NCBI RefSeq assembly: GCF_003258515.1
Contig: NZ_QGEH01000001.1
Location: 1,674,001 to 1,738,000 of the forward strand
DNA from: Marinobacter bohaiensis
GTDB taxonomy: Bacteria > Pseudomonadota > Gammaproteobacteria > Pseudomonadales > Oleiphilaceae
Length of the DNA: 64,000 nt
Reading direction: 5' to 3'
The notes beneath the pieces were generated by a model. The model made no database searches. It had not been told where the DNA came from and worked only from the letters and a program-made list of their open reading frames with translations. Made by a program: the position numbers and the translations under genes. Below are positions 36,716 to 45,139 of the stretch, piece by piece. The first letter of the stretch is position 1. Every line of letters starts with the position of its first letter.

Positions 36716-37936
36716 ATGAGTAAGACCGTATGGATTATCAATCAGTATGCTTCTACTCCGGCCACGGCTCTGGGAGGCAGGCACTATTATATGGCCCGTG
36801 AGATGGCAAAAAACGGGCATAAAGTTTACGTTATAGGCTCTGCATCCCACCACCTGTTGCGAGAAAGCCCGGTTTTTGATGGCTATTTCAAGTTGCAAGA
36901 AGTTGAGGGCTTTACGTTCGTCTGGGTTAATCTGCCAGCATATAAACATGCGCACAGCAAAAAACGTGTGCTTAGCTGGCTGCTGTTTCCATGGCGATTA
37001 CGAAAACTGCAGCGGGTAATCCCGGATGAGCCTGATACAATACTTTGTTCTTCTCCTTCTCCGATATCGTTTCTGGGCGCTCAATGGTTAGCCAAAAAAT
37101 TTAACGCCCGATTGGTGTTTGAGGTGCGCGATATCTGGCCTCTGACTCTAACAGAGATCGGAGGGCATTCTCCCGAGAACCCATTAATTCGCCTGATGCA
37201 ATGGGTGGAGGACCGTGCATATCGTGACTCTAGCGCCGTGGTTTCCAATTTGAAGAATTCGGTTGAGCATATGGTTAATCGCGGTATGGTGCCGGAAAAG
37301 TTCACCTGGATTCCCAACGGTTTTTCCATGGAAGAAGTTAATCGAGGGGTGCCGCTTAACGCCGAAGCAGAACGTCAGCTACCTGAAGGCAAGTTCGTGA
37401 TTGGCTACACCGGCACGCTTGGTGTGGCAAATGCGTTAGACACCTTCATTGGTTCGGCGGAGCGATTAAAGGAGTACTCGGATATTGCCTTTGTTCTCGT
37501 AGGAGATGGGAAAGAAAAGTCGGTTTTGGCGAGGTTGGTCGAACAAAAAGAACTTACCAACGTATACTTCGTTGATCCAATTCCGAAAATTGAAATACAG
37601 GCGATGCTAGCGCGATTCGATGGATGTTACATCGGTTGGCTGAATGATCCTCTTTATCGTTTCGGCATTGGAGCGAACAAAATACCGGAGTATCTGTTGT
37701 CTGGTAAGCCGGTAATTCACTCATACTCAGGTGCCTGCGACCCTATTGAGGAAGCCAATGCCGGCCTTCGAATTCCCGCCGAAGATGTTCAGAAACTCAC
37801 TGATTGCATCTTGACGCTCTATAACATGTCGCCGGAGGATAGAGAGGCCATGGGAGCAAATGGACGTAAAACTGCTCTGGAACAGTATGAATATGGGCAG
37901 TTGGCAGATAAATTGGCCGATGTACTCTTTGAATGA
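36716..37936 (+). CDS. WbuB-like family 4 glycosyltransferase
   Basis: This glycosyltransferase of about 406 residues has an N-terminus (KTVWIINQYASTPATALGGRHYYMAREMAKNGHKV) and the FEVRDIWPLTLTEIGG motif that are hallmarks of the WbuB-type GT4 group. The C-terminal domain carries GIGANKIPEYLLSGKPVIHS. WbuB enzymes transfer a HexNAc-type sugar onto the first undecaprenyl-linked sugar and often sit beside the diNAcBac or FucNAc initiating genes, as here. ATG at 36716 replaces the longer frame because the family starts there. Confidence 0.9.
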   Translation: MSKTVWIINQYASTPATALGGRHYYMAREMAKNGHKVYVIGSASHHLLRESPVFDGYFKLQEVEGFTFVWVNLPAYKHAHSKKRVLSWLLFPWRLRKLQRVIPDEPDTILCSSPSPISFLGAQWLAKKFNARLVFEVRDIWPLTLTEIGGHSPENPLIRLMQWVEDRAYRDSSAVVSNLKNSVEHMVNRGMVPEKFTWIPNGFSMEEVNRGVPLNAEAERQLPEGKFVIGYTGTLGVANALDTFIGSAERLKEYSDIAFVLVGDGKEKSVLARLVEQKELTNVYFVDPIPKIEIQAMLARFDGCYIGWLNDPLYRFGIGANKIPEYLLSGKPVIHSYSGACDPIEEANAGLRIPAEDVQKLTDCILTLYNMSPEDREAMGANGRKTALEQYEYGQLADKLADVLFE

Positions 37937-37978
37937 TTTCTGGGCTGGTGACAACTTCCCGTAGGGCTTGGGCCGGAT

Positions 37979-38575
37979 ATGTGTAAAAGACTGTTTGATA
38001 TTATCGTTTCGCTTTTCGGGCTTTTGTCATTAAGTCCGCTGATGGTCGTTGTAGCCCTGCGCATTCGCAAGCAACTCGGTGCTCCCATTTTTTTTCGTCA
38101 GACTCGCCCCGGTAAAAACGGCGAGCCATTCCAGATGATTAAATTTCGAACCATGCTGGATTCGACGGATGCCCAAGGCAATCTTTTACCGGATCATGAG
38201 CGCATGACGGCTTTTGGTCAGTTCCTTCGTTCGACCAGTTTTGATGAGTTGCCGGAACTCTGGAACGTGGTTAGAGGCGATATGAGCCTGGTAGGGCCAA
38301 GACCTCTGTTGATGGAGTATCTGCCTCTGTACTCGAAAGAGCAGTATCGTCGCCACGATGTTCGCCCTGGCGTAACTGGATGGGCTCAGGTAAACGGGCG
38401 CAACGCGGTTTCGTGGGAGGAGAAGTTCAAAATGGATGTTTGGTATGTAGACCATTGTTCGTTCTGGTTGGATTTGAAGATCTTGTGTCTCACGGTCAAG
38501 AAGGTGCTGGTTCGTGATGGGATTAGTGGTGGGGGCGAAGCCACCATGTCGAAATTTACCGGGAATAATGATTGA
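37979..38575 (+). CDS. pglC: Initiating sugar phosphotransferase (PglC-like)
   Basis: This 198-residue small polyprenyl-phosphate phosphoglycosyltransferase has an N-terminal re-entrant membrane helix (KRLFDIIVSLFGLLSLSPLM). It also has FRQTRPGKNGEPFQMIKFRTM, the catalytic Asp-Glu in FDELPELWNV and GDMSLVGPRPL. It lacks the extra membrane domain of WbaP. In PglC enzymes it moves phospho-diNAcBac from UDP to undecaprenyl phosphate, the first step of repeat-unit assembly. It overlaps the next gene (PglD-like), and a PglE-like gene follows that, which supports this substrate. Confidence 0.9.
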   Translation: MCKRLFDIIVSLFGLLSLSPLMVVVALRIRKQLGAPIFFRQTRPGKNGEPFQMIKFRTMLDSTDAQGNLLPDHERMTAFGQFLRSTSFDELPELWNVVRGDMSLVGPRPLLMEYLPLYSKEQYRRHDVRPGVTGWAQVNGRNAVSWEEKFKMDVWYVDHCSFWLDLKILCLTVKKVLVRDGISGGGEATMSKFTGNND

Positions 38576-39195
38576 TGCATCTAGCCATTCTTGGAGCCAG
38601 TGGCCATGGGAAGGTGATTGCCGACGCAGCGGAGCAGCTAGGCTGGCACAGCGTCACTTTTTTTGATGATGCTTGGCATCCGCCTGAAGTGAATGGCCCC
38701 TGGGAAGTGAGAGGCGATACCAAGGCATTGCTCGAGAAGCTATCCGCTTTTAATGGCGTAGTCGTCGGTATTGGCAGTAACCGAATTCGCGCAGAGAAAC
38801 AGGCCGTGTTGGCGAAAGCCGGCGGGAATCTTGTTTCCATCGTTCACCCTTCGGCAGTTGTCAGTCCCTACGCCTCTATTGGTGCTGGTAGCGTAGTTTT
38901 TGCCAACGCAGTGGTTAACCCCTGTTCTATGATCGGTATCGGCGCGATTGTAAATACCGGCGCGGTGGTCGAACACGATTGTGTGATTGGCGACTTTGCC
39001 CATATAAGTCCGAATGCAGTTTTGGCCGGAGGCGCAGCTCTTGGGGACGAAGTCTGGATTGGTGCCTGTGCTTCAGTCAGACAGATGATTACGATAGGAC
39101 GGGCGTCTATCGTAGGCATGGGTGCAGTGGTGACCAAAGATGTTGGATCCGATGTGACAGTGGTTGGAAGCCCGGCCCGAATTCGCTCTTCGTAA
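38575..39195 (+). CDS. pglD: UDP-4-amino-sugar N-acetyltransferase (PglD-like)
   Basis: This acetyltransferase of about 206 residues has an N-terminal Rossmann-like sugar-binding part (HLAILGASGHGKVIADAAEQLG). A C-terminal left-handed beta-helix of hexapeptide repeats starts near residue 90 (VVSPYASIGAGSVVFANAVVN). The catalytic His in VEHDCVIGDFAHISPNA is conserved. It would make UDP-diNAcBac from the 4-amino intermediate. The ATG shares bases with the stop of the pglC-like gene (TGATG), so the two are translationally coupled. Confidence 0.9.
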   Translation: MHLAILGASGHGKVIADAAEQLGWHSVTFFDDAWHPPEVNGPWEVRGDTKALLEKLSAFNGVVVGIGSNRIRAEKQAVLAKAGGNLVSIVHPSAVVSPYASIGAGSVVFANAVVNPCSMIGIGAIVNTGAVVEHDCVIGDFAHISPNAVLAGGAALGDEVWIGACASVRQMITIGRASIVGMGAVVTKDVGSDVTVVGSPARIRSS

Positions 39196-39235
39196 GCTAT
39201 TAGAAATTTTGATTCAGGGTACTACTGAGTAACCT

Positions 39236-40417
39236 ATGCTGAACGGACCTTTTTCTCCATGGCCGTCCTTCTCTAGGGAAGAGGCTAACGCCGTACGTGA
39301 TGTTCTGCTCTCCAATCGAGTAAATTACTGGACTGGGCAGGAATGTCGTGAGTTTGAACATGAATTCGCTGCGTTTTCTGAAGCGGAATACGCCATTGCT
39401 GTTTCTAATGGTACGGTAGCGCTGGATCTTGCGCTCAAGGGGCTCAATATTGGCCCAGGTGACGAGGTCGTTGTTACCCCTCGGACTTTTTTGGCATCGG
39501 TCTCTAGCATTGTGTCGGTAGGAGCTGTTCCTGTTTTTGCAGACATTGGCAGAGATTCTCAAAATATCACACCAGAAACCGTGCAAGCGGTAATTACCCC
39601 GCGAACGAAAGCGATTGTGTGCGTCCATCTTTCAGGATGGCCTTGTGACATGGATAGCTTCATGGCACTGGCCGAGGCGCACAACTTGTATTTGATCGAA
39701 GATTGCGCCCAGGCGCATGGAGCCAGATACAAGGGACAGTCCGTCGGATCGATTGGCCACGTTGGGTGTTGGTCCTTTTGCCAGGACAAGATCATGACGA
39801 CCGGCGGCGAAGGGGGAATGGTCACCACCAACGATCGGGAGCTGTGGTCAAAAATGTGGTCGTATAAGGATCACGGTAAGAGTTGGGAGGCTGTCTACGA
39901 GCGGGAGCATGCCCCCGGTTTTCGCTGGTTGCACGAAAGCTTCGGAACCAACTGGCGGATGACCGAGATGCAGGGGGTGATTGGTCGCATTCAACTGAAT
40001 CGCATGGAGGAATGGCATTGTGCCCGGCTAGCCAATGCCCGTCGGATTTGGGGGGCGGCAAAAGAGCTGCCTGGACTCCGGGTCCCTGAGTCGCCCGCTG
40101 AAATCGAGCATGCTGCTTATAAGTGCTATGTTTTTGTGGAGCCTGAGCGTTTGGCTGAGGGGTGGACAAGAGATCGAATCCAAAATGCCATCGTCGACCG
40201 TGGCGTACCCTGTTTTTCAGGCTCTTGCTCGGAGGTTTATCTGGAAAAGGCCTTTGACGGAAAGGATTGGCGCCCAACTGAGCGGTTACCGGTTGCAAAG
40301 GAGTTGGGAGAAACCAGCCTCATGTTTCTGGTCCATCCGACCCTGTTGGATTCCGAAATTCAAAAGACCTGCGATGTTTTGAGGGAAGTCGTGTCCCAAG
40401 CCAGCCGTGCCTCGTAG
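39236..40417 (+). CDS. pglE: UDP-4-keto-sugar aminotransferase (PglE-like)
   Basis: This is a 393-residue PLP enzyme of the DegT/DnrJ/EryC1 family. Key parts are AVSNGTVALDLALK (residues ~55-68), LIEDCAQAHGARYKG (~153-167) and the PLP lysine in CQDKIMTTGGEGG (~185). It should aminate C4 of the 4-keto-6-deoxy sugar made by the dehydratase encoded next. It differs clearly from the WbpE-like aminotransferase upstream, which works on C3. The gene lies 40 bases after pglD. Confidence 0.9.
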   Translation: MLNGPFSPWPSFSREEANAVRDVLLSNRVNYWTGQECREFEHEFAAFSEAEYAIAVSNGTVALDLALKGLNIGPGDEVVVTPRTFLASVSSIVSVGAVPVFADIGRDSQNITPETVQAVITPRTKAIVCVHLSGWPCDMDSFMALAEAHNLYLIEDCAQAHGARYKGQSVGSIGHVGCWSFCQDKIMTTGGEGGMVTTNDRELWSKMWSYKDHGKSWEAVYEREHAPGFRWLHESFGTNWRMTEMQGVIGRIQLNRMEEWHCARLANARRIWGAAKELPGLRVPESPAEIEHAAYKCYVFVEPERLAEGWTRDRIQNAIVDRGVPCFSGSCSEVYLEKAFDGKDWRPTERLPVAKELGETSLMFLVHPTLLDSEIQKTCDVLREVVSQASRAS

Positions 40418-40430
40418 TCAAGGATCCACG

Positions 40431-42380
40431 ATGATCGAGACATTCTTAAACTTACCTCGGATGCACAAACGGCTGGTTTCCGTCGCATCCGATATGATCG
40501 TGTTGTTCTTCGCGATCTGGGCGGCTTATTCCCTTCGGCTTGAACAGGATATCTGGACACCGACTCGTGGCCACGTGATGGTCGCAGCCATCACTGTTGT
40601 GTTCACGATTGCCGTGTTCGTCCGCCTGGGCTTATATCGTGCTGTGATTCGCTTCCTTGGCGACAAGGCCTTCCTCACTATCGTTTACGGCGTATTTGCG
40701 TCGTCAGCTGCGCTGATCGTTTTCGGTTATCTGTTGCAGGTTTTCGTTCCCCGTTCTGTCCCCATTATCTATGGAGCACTGGCTTTCCTCTTTGTTAGCG
40801 GCTCACGCCTTGGCGTCCGCATGCTCCTGAACCGTCCCGGCCAGCGAAACAAAGAAGCGGTAGCCATCGTAGGTGCCGGCGAGACAGGTATGGCCCTGGC
40901 GTCGGCGCTGCGGCAAGGAACAGAATATAAGCCGGTCGTGTTCTTAACGCTTGACCACGGAGGGCATCGATCCACTATCGACGGCTTGCCGGTTATCAGC
41001 ATTGATCGAGTGGCTCGCGGACTTTCCAAGTTTCATGTACGGCGAATTTTGCTAGCGTTGGACCCGAATTCGGAAGTGGACCGGAAAGCGCTGATATCCC
41101 AGCTCGAAGCTCTGGAAATTCCGGTGCAGACGGTTCCTTCTGTGTCGGAACTGGTGGCTGGTCAGGCGCGGATCAATGATATCCGGGATCTGGAAATCGA
41201 AGATTTGTTGGGGCGAGATCCGGTCCGGTGCGATGCCACGACGGTGTCCGAAAACCTGTCAGGCAAATCGGTCATGGTTACAGGGGCCGGCGGATCTATC
41301 GGCTCGGAACTGTGTCGTCAGATTCTCCGGCATCGGCCGAAAACTCTCGTTCTTTTTGAACAGAACGAATACTCGCTTTACCGGATTGAGCGGGAGCTCT
41401 GTGCTATCAACCTCGTGGATAATCTGGGCGTTGAGCTGCATTCACTGCTTGGTAGCGTCGTACACCGAAGACGCTGCGAAGCGGTGATGCGAGCCTTCGG
41501 CGTCCAGACGGTGTATCACGCCGCGGCTTATAAGCACGTTCCATTGGTTGAGCACAATGTTATTGAAGGCGTGCAGAACAATGTGTTTGGCACGTTGCAC
41601 GTGGCTGAGGCGGCTGTTTCGGCGGGGGTGGAGCGTTTCGTCCTGATTTCTACAGACAAGGCGGTCCGGCCGACGAATGTCATGGGGGCCAGTAAACGTA
41701 TGGCCGAGTTGGTGCTCCAGGGACTTGCCGAACGCGAACAGAAAACCGTTTTCTCCATGGTTCGTTTCGGGAACGTCCTCGGTTCTTCCGGCTCTGTCGT
41801 TCCGTTGTTTCGGGACCAGATTCGCGACGGCGGCCCGGTCACGGTGACCCACCCGGATATCATTCGCTATTTCATGACCATTCCGGAAGCCACCCAACTG
41901 GTTCTCCAGGCTGGCAGCATGGGCAGAAAGGGGGAGGTCTTCGTTCTGGATATGGGCGAACCGGTCAGAATCGTCGATCTGGCTCGCAAAATGATTCATT
42001 TGATGGGGCTCGTCGAGAAAACAGCGGATCATCCGGATGGTGATATTGAAATCGTTTTTAGTGGTCTCCGCCCGGGAGAAAAGCTGTTTGAGGAGCTCCT
42101 GATCGGCGATAATCCGCAAGGTACGGAACACCCCAGAATTATGATGGCAAGAGAAAGCCATCTTCCCTGGAGTGAAATGGAAGCGCTGCTGGCGTCATTG
42201 AGATCCGCCAGTGAACGGTTTGATTTGAAGGCTTTGACAGAATTGCTGAAGAATGCGCCGCTGGGTTATCAACCGAATGGCGATTTATCCGATCTGGTCT
42301 GGCAAAATCGCGCTCTTCCAGAGAGCGATCGTCTCCTGACGTCGCCCGAAGTGAGATTTTCCAAAGACCAGATTCACTGA
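40431..42380 (+). CDS. Membrane UDP-HexNAc 4,6-dehydratase (PglF/WbpM-like), copy 1
   Basis: This protein of about 649 residues has four N-terminal membrane helices (residues ~15-115) and a first Rossmann-like CoA-binding-type domain. The catalytic SDR domain starts at MVTGAGGSIGSELCRQ (near 280). The active-site run ISTDKAVRPTNVMGASK (near 406-422) has Met in place of the usual Tyr of the YxxxK motif, as in WbpM and PglF. It makes the 4-keto-6-deoxy intermediate of the diNAcBac or QuiNAc route. ATG at 40431 has AAGGA upstream. A full paralogue is at 45140-47116. Confidence 0.92.
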   Translation: MIETFLNLPRMHKRLVSVASDMIVLFFAIWAAYSLRLEQDIWTPTRGHVMVAAITVVFTIAVFVRLGLYRAVIRFLGDKAFLTIVYGVFASSAALIVFGYLLQVFVPRSVPIIYGALAFLFVSGSRLGVRMLLNRPGQRNKEAVAIVGAGETGMALASALRQGTEYKPVVFLTLDHGGHRSTIDGLPVISIDRVARGLSKFHVRRILLALDPNSEVDRKALISQLEALEIPVQTVPSVSELVAGQARINDIRDLEIEDLLGRDPVRCDATTVSENLSGKSVMVTGAGGSIGSELCRQILRHRPKTLVLFEQNEYSLYRIERELCAINLVDNLGVELHSLLGSVVHRRRCEAVMRAFGVQTVYHAAAYKHVPLVEHNVIEGVQNNVFGTLHVAEAAVSAGVERFVLISTDKAVRPTNVMGASKRMAELVLQGLAEREQKTVFSMVRFGNVLGSSGSVVPLFRDQIRDGGPVTVTHPDIIRYFMTIPEATQLVLQAGSMGRKGEVFVLDMGEPVRIVDLARKMIHLMGLVEKTADHPDGDIEIVFSGLRPGEKLFEELLIGDNPQGTEHPRIMMARESHLPWSEMEALLASLRSASERFDLKALTELLKNAPLGYQPNGDLSDLVWQNRALPESDRLLTSPEVRFSKDQIH

Positions 42381-42472
42381 TCTCTTGGCGATTCATTGTA
42401 CTCTTTGCCTGCGAGGATAGGGCGGTCATCTTCGTTATGCGGCATGACATGGAACGGGAGTGAGAGGGTCCG

Positions 42473-43081
42473 GTGACCGAAAATATTGTTTGGCATCATC
42501 ATAAGGTCAGTCGCGCGGAACGGGCTCAGACAAAAAAACAGAGTCCTTGTTTGCTTTGGTTTACCGGGCTCAGCGGCTCCGGGAAATCGACTGTTGCGAA
42601 TGCGCTTGATCGCAAGTTGCACGAGTTTGGTTATCATACGTTCCTGCTGGACGGGGACAACGTCCGGCATGGACTCAATAAAGACCTCGGGTTTTCGGAA
42701 ACGGATCGTGTCGAAAACATTCGTCGCATCGGTGAAGTCAGTAAACTTTTCACTGACGCAGGGTTGATCGTCTTGAGCGCCTTTATATCGCCGTTCACCA
42801 GCGATCGCCGGATGGTTCGCAAGCTTTTCCCGGCCGGTGAGTTTATTGAAGTGTTTATGAATACGCCGCTGGAAACTTGCGAGGAGCGGGATCCCAAAGG
42901 GCTGTATAAGAAAGCACGCTCCGGGGAGATCCGCGACTTTACTGGCATCGACTCACCCTACGAAATTCCCCCTCATCCCGAAGTCACCCTCGACACGTCG
43001 GCGCAAAGCGTTGACCAGTGTGTAGAAGCGCTTGTCCAGTACTTGCAGGACCGACAGCTTATATACAGCCGGCCAGAGTAG
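42473..43081 (+). CDS. cysC: Adenylylsulfate (APS) kinase CysC
   Basis: This 202-residue kinase phosphorylates APS to PAPS, the donor for sulfotransferases. The P-loop GLSGSGKS is at residues ~32-39. [17 protein letters not shown] and the [15 protein letters not shown] lid region are typical and intact, as is [12 protein letters not shown]. The start is GTG behind GGGAGTGAGAGG. In sulfur assimilation cysC normally sits near cysDN; here it lies alone in a glycan island that also carries a sulfotransferase, so it probably supplies PAPS for sulfation. Confidence 0.94.
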   Translation: MTENIVWHHHKVSRAERAQTKKQSPCLLWFTGLSGSGKSTVANALDRKLHEFGYHTFLLDGDNVRHGLNKDLGFSETDRVENIRRIGEVSKLFTDAGLIVLSAFISPFTSDRRMVRKLFPAGEFIEVFMNTPLETCEERDPKGLYKKARSGEIRDFTGIDSPYEIPPHPEVTLDTSAQSVDQCVEALVQYLQDRQLIYSRPE

Positions 43082-43095
43082 GAGCGTTTCCATCC

Positions 43096-44868
43096 ATGGA
43101 TTGGGGTATGTTTTTGACCCTGGGAACGCTTGGTGTGGTGCTGGGTGGCTTGGTACTGACACGCGTATCCGCTGACCTGGTATTAATGTCAGCCCTTGCC
43201 TTTCTGGTGATTACCGGCGTGCTATCGCCCCAATCGGCGCTGGCCGGGTTTGCCAACCCCGGCGTTATTACCATTGCCACCCTCTATGTTGTCGCTGCCG
43301 GCTTGAAGGAAACCGGCGCGGTTCAATGGATCGCTCGTCGCCTTCTGGGCCACCCCAACACACTTCACCGGGCTCAGGCTCGCGTGCTGGCGCCAACCAG
43401 TGTGTTGAGCGCGTTCATGAATAACACGGCGGTCGTGGCGATGTTCATTCCGGCCGTCCAGGATTGGGCCCAAAGGCTGCAGATTCCCGCGTCGAAGCTA
43501 CTGATTCCCCTGAGTTATGCGGCCATCCTGGGCGGGACCTGCACGCTGATTGGTACCAGCACCAACCTGGTCGTGGACGGTATGCTCCAGAGCTGGCTCG
43601 GCATCCACTTGGGGTTGTTCGAACTGGCCTGGGTTGGTATTCCGGTTCTTTGTATTGGCGGAATCTATCTTGTGCTGGCTTCTGGTCGATTGCTGCCTGA
43701 TCGTGGGAGCCTCAACGAAGAGCTTGACCAGGTTCGGGAGTACGGTGTCGAAGTCGAAGTGGATCCTAGAGGGCCACTGATTGGCAAGACCGTCGCCGAA
43801 GCCGGTTTGCGGGCGTTGGCTTATGGGTACCTGACGGAAATCAACCGGAAAGGTCGACTGATTACGGCGGTTGAGCCGGATCGAACCCTTCAGGATGGGG
43901 ACCGCTTGTACTTTGTTGGCGCGCCCGAATGTGCCAGCGAGCTGCGTCGTATCCATGGCCTGATACCGGCGACCGGCAATGTCGCGAAGCTGGAGATCGC
44001 CAACCACCAGCGATGTCTGGTTGAGGTCGTCCTGGGCCCGGAGTTTCCGGCATTGGATATGACCATTCGAGACTCCCGGTTCCGGACGCGCTTTAATGCG
44101 GCCATCCTGTCCGTCTCCCGCGAGGGCAAGCGCGTCGCCGGTAAGCTGGGTGATATTCGCCTGAAGATGGGCGATACGCTTCTGCTTGAGGCCAGTCACG
44201 AGTTCGCCGAGCAATACCGTTTTCGTCGTGATTTCCTGCTGGTCAGCGCCTTGAACGACTCGACGCCTCCCGATTTCCGGAAGGCACCGCTGGCATTGTC
44301 CATTCTGTTGATCATGGTGGCGCTGAGCGCTTCGGGGCTGCTCTCGATTATGGAATCGGCCTTCGTCGCGGCGGGGGGCATGATTTTGACGGGATGCATT
44401 ACGGCAAGTCGAGCCCGTCGCAGTGTGGATTTGCCGGTGCTGGTCGTCATCGCGGCGTCTTTTGCCTTGGGCAACGCCATGTCGGAGACGGGGGCAGCAG
44501 AAATGATCGCCTCGGGCCTGCTGAGCTCGACATCTCTGACGCCATGGGTCGCGTTGTTGCTGGTCTATGTTGTTACCGTCGTTTTTACCGAGATCATAAC
44601 CAACAATGCGGCAGCGATTCTGATGTTCCCGATCGCGTTGGCCGTTTCTGAGCAACTCAACGTCAATGTCGTTCCATTTGCGATTGCCGTGATGTTCGCC
44701 GCATCGGCCAGCTTCATGACGCCATTGGGGTACCAGACCAACCTGATGGTCTATGGCCCAGGTCGTTACCGTTTCACGGACTATCTACGTGTCGGCGCGC
44801 CGCTGTCCCTATTGGTTGGGCTGACTGCTGTCGTTCTTATCCCGTTTGTCTGGCCCTTCCATGTCTGA
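43096..44868 (+). CDS. SLC13/DASS-type anion permease with RCK_C domains
   Basis: This 590-residue transporter has an N-terminal membrane half (residues ~1-180) with SAFMNNTAVVAMFIPAV and GTCTLIGTSTNLVV. Two cytoplasmic TrkA-C domains follow (about 210-300 and 310-390). The C-terminal membrane half contains TEIITNNAAAILMFPIA and FMTPLGYQTNLMVYGPG. The paired SNNT-like hairpins are the substrate motifs of this family, whose RCK-containing members include sulfate transporters. It begins 14 bases after cysC; sulfate uptake for PAPS formation is therefore the best inference. The start is ATG 43096. Confidence 0.87.
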   Translation: MDWGMFLTLGTLGVVLGGLVLTRVSADLVLMSALAFLVITGVLSPQSALAGFANPGVITIATLYVVAAGLKETGAVQWIARRLLGHPNTLHRAQARVLAPTSVLSAFMNNTAVVAMFIPAVQDWAQRLQIPASKLLIPLSYAAILGGTCTLIGTSTNLVVDGMLQSWLGIHLGLFELAWVGIPVLCIGGIYLVLASGRLLPDRGSLNEELDQVREYGVEVEVDPRGPLIGKTVAEAGLRALAYGYLTEINRKGRLITAVEPDRTLQDGDRLYFVGAPECASELRRIHGLIPATGNVAKLEIANHQRCLVEVVLGPEFPALDMTIRDSRFRTRFNAAILSVSREGKRVAGKLGDIRLKMGDTLLLEASHEFAEQYRFRRDFLLVSALNDSTPPDFRKAPLALSILLIMVALSASGLLSIMESAFVAAGGMILTGCITASRARRSVDLPVLVVIAASFALGNAMSETGAAEMIASGLLSSTSLTPWVALLLVYVVTVVFTEIITNNAAAILMFPIALAVSEQLNVNVVPFAIAVMFAASASFMTPLGYQTNLMVYGPGRYRFTDYLRVGAPLSLLVGLTAVVLIPFVWPFHV

Positions 44869-45139
44869 CTGAACAGGGGCAACGGGATACCTGCTTGGTT
44901 TTCTCTCTTGTAAATCAAATGTTAATGAAACGGTAATTATAAGAAGCGCTTTGAGGGCTGCTAATCTGAATGGGCGTTCCAGCACGTCGCCTCATGCGAC
45001 AGCCAGGCATCAATGGCGCGTCCATCGTGTTCACGGACATTGGTATTCTGCGGTCACTGCCATAAAAACACGGGAATCTGCGAGCTCTTCACGCCCTGCG
45101 CGAATCTGATTCTGGAACAGCGTCGTTCAGGAGGATCGA

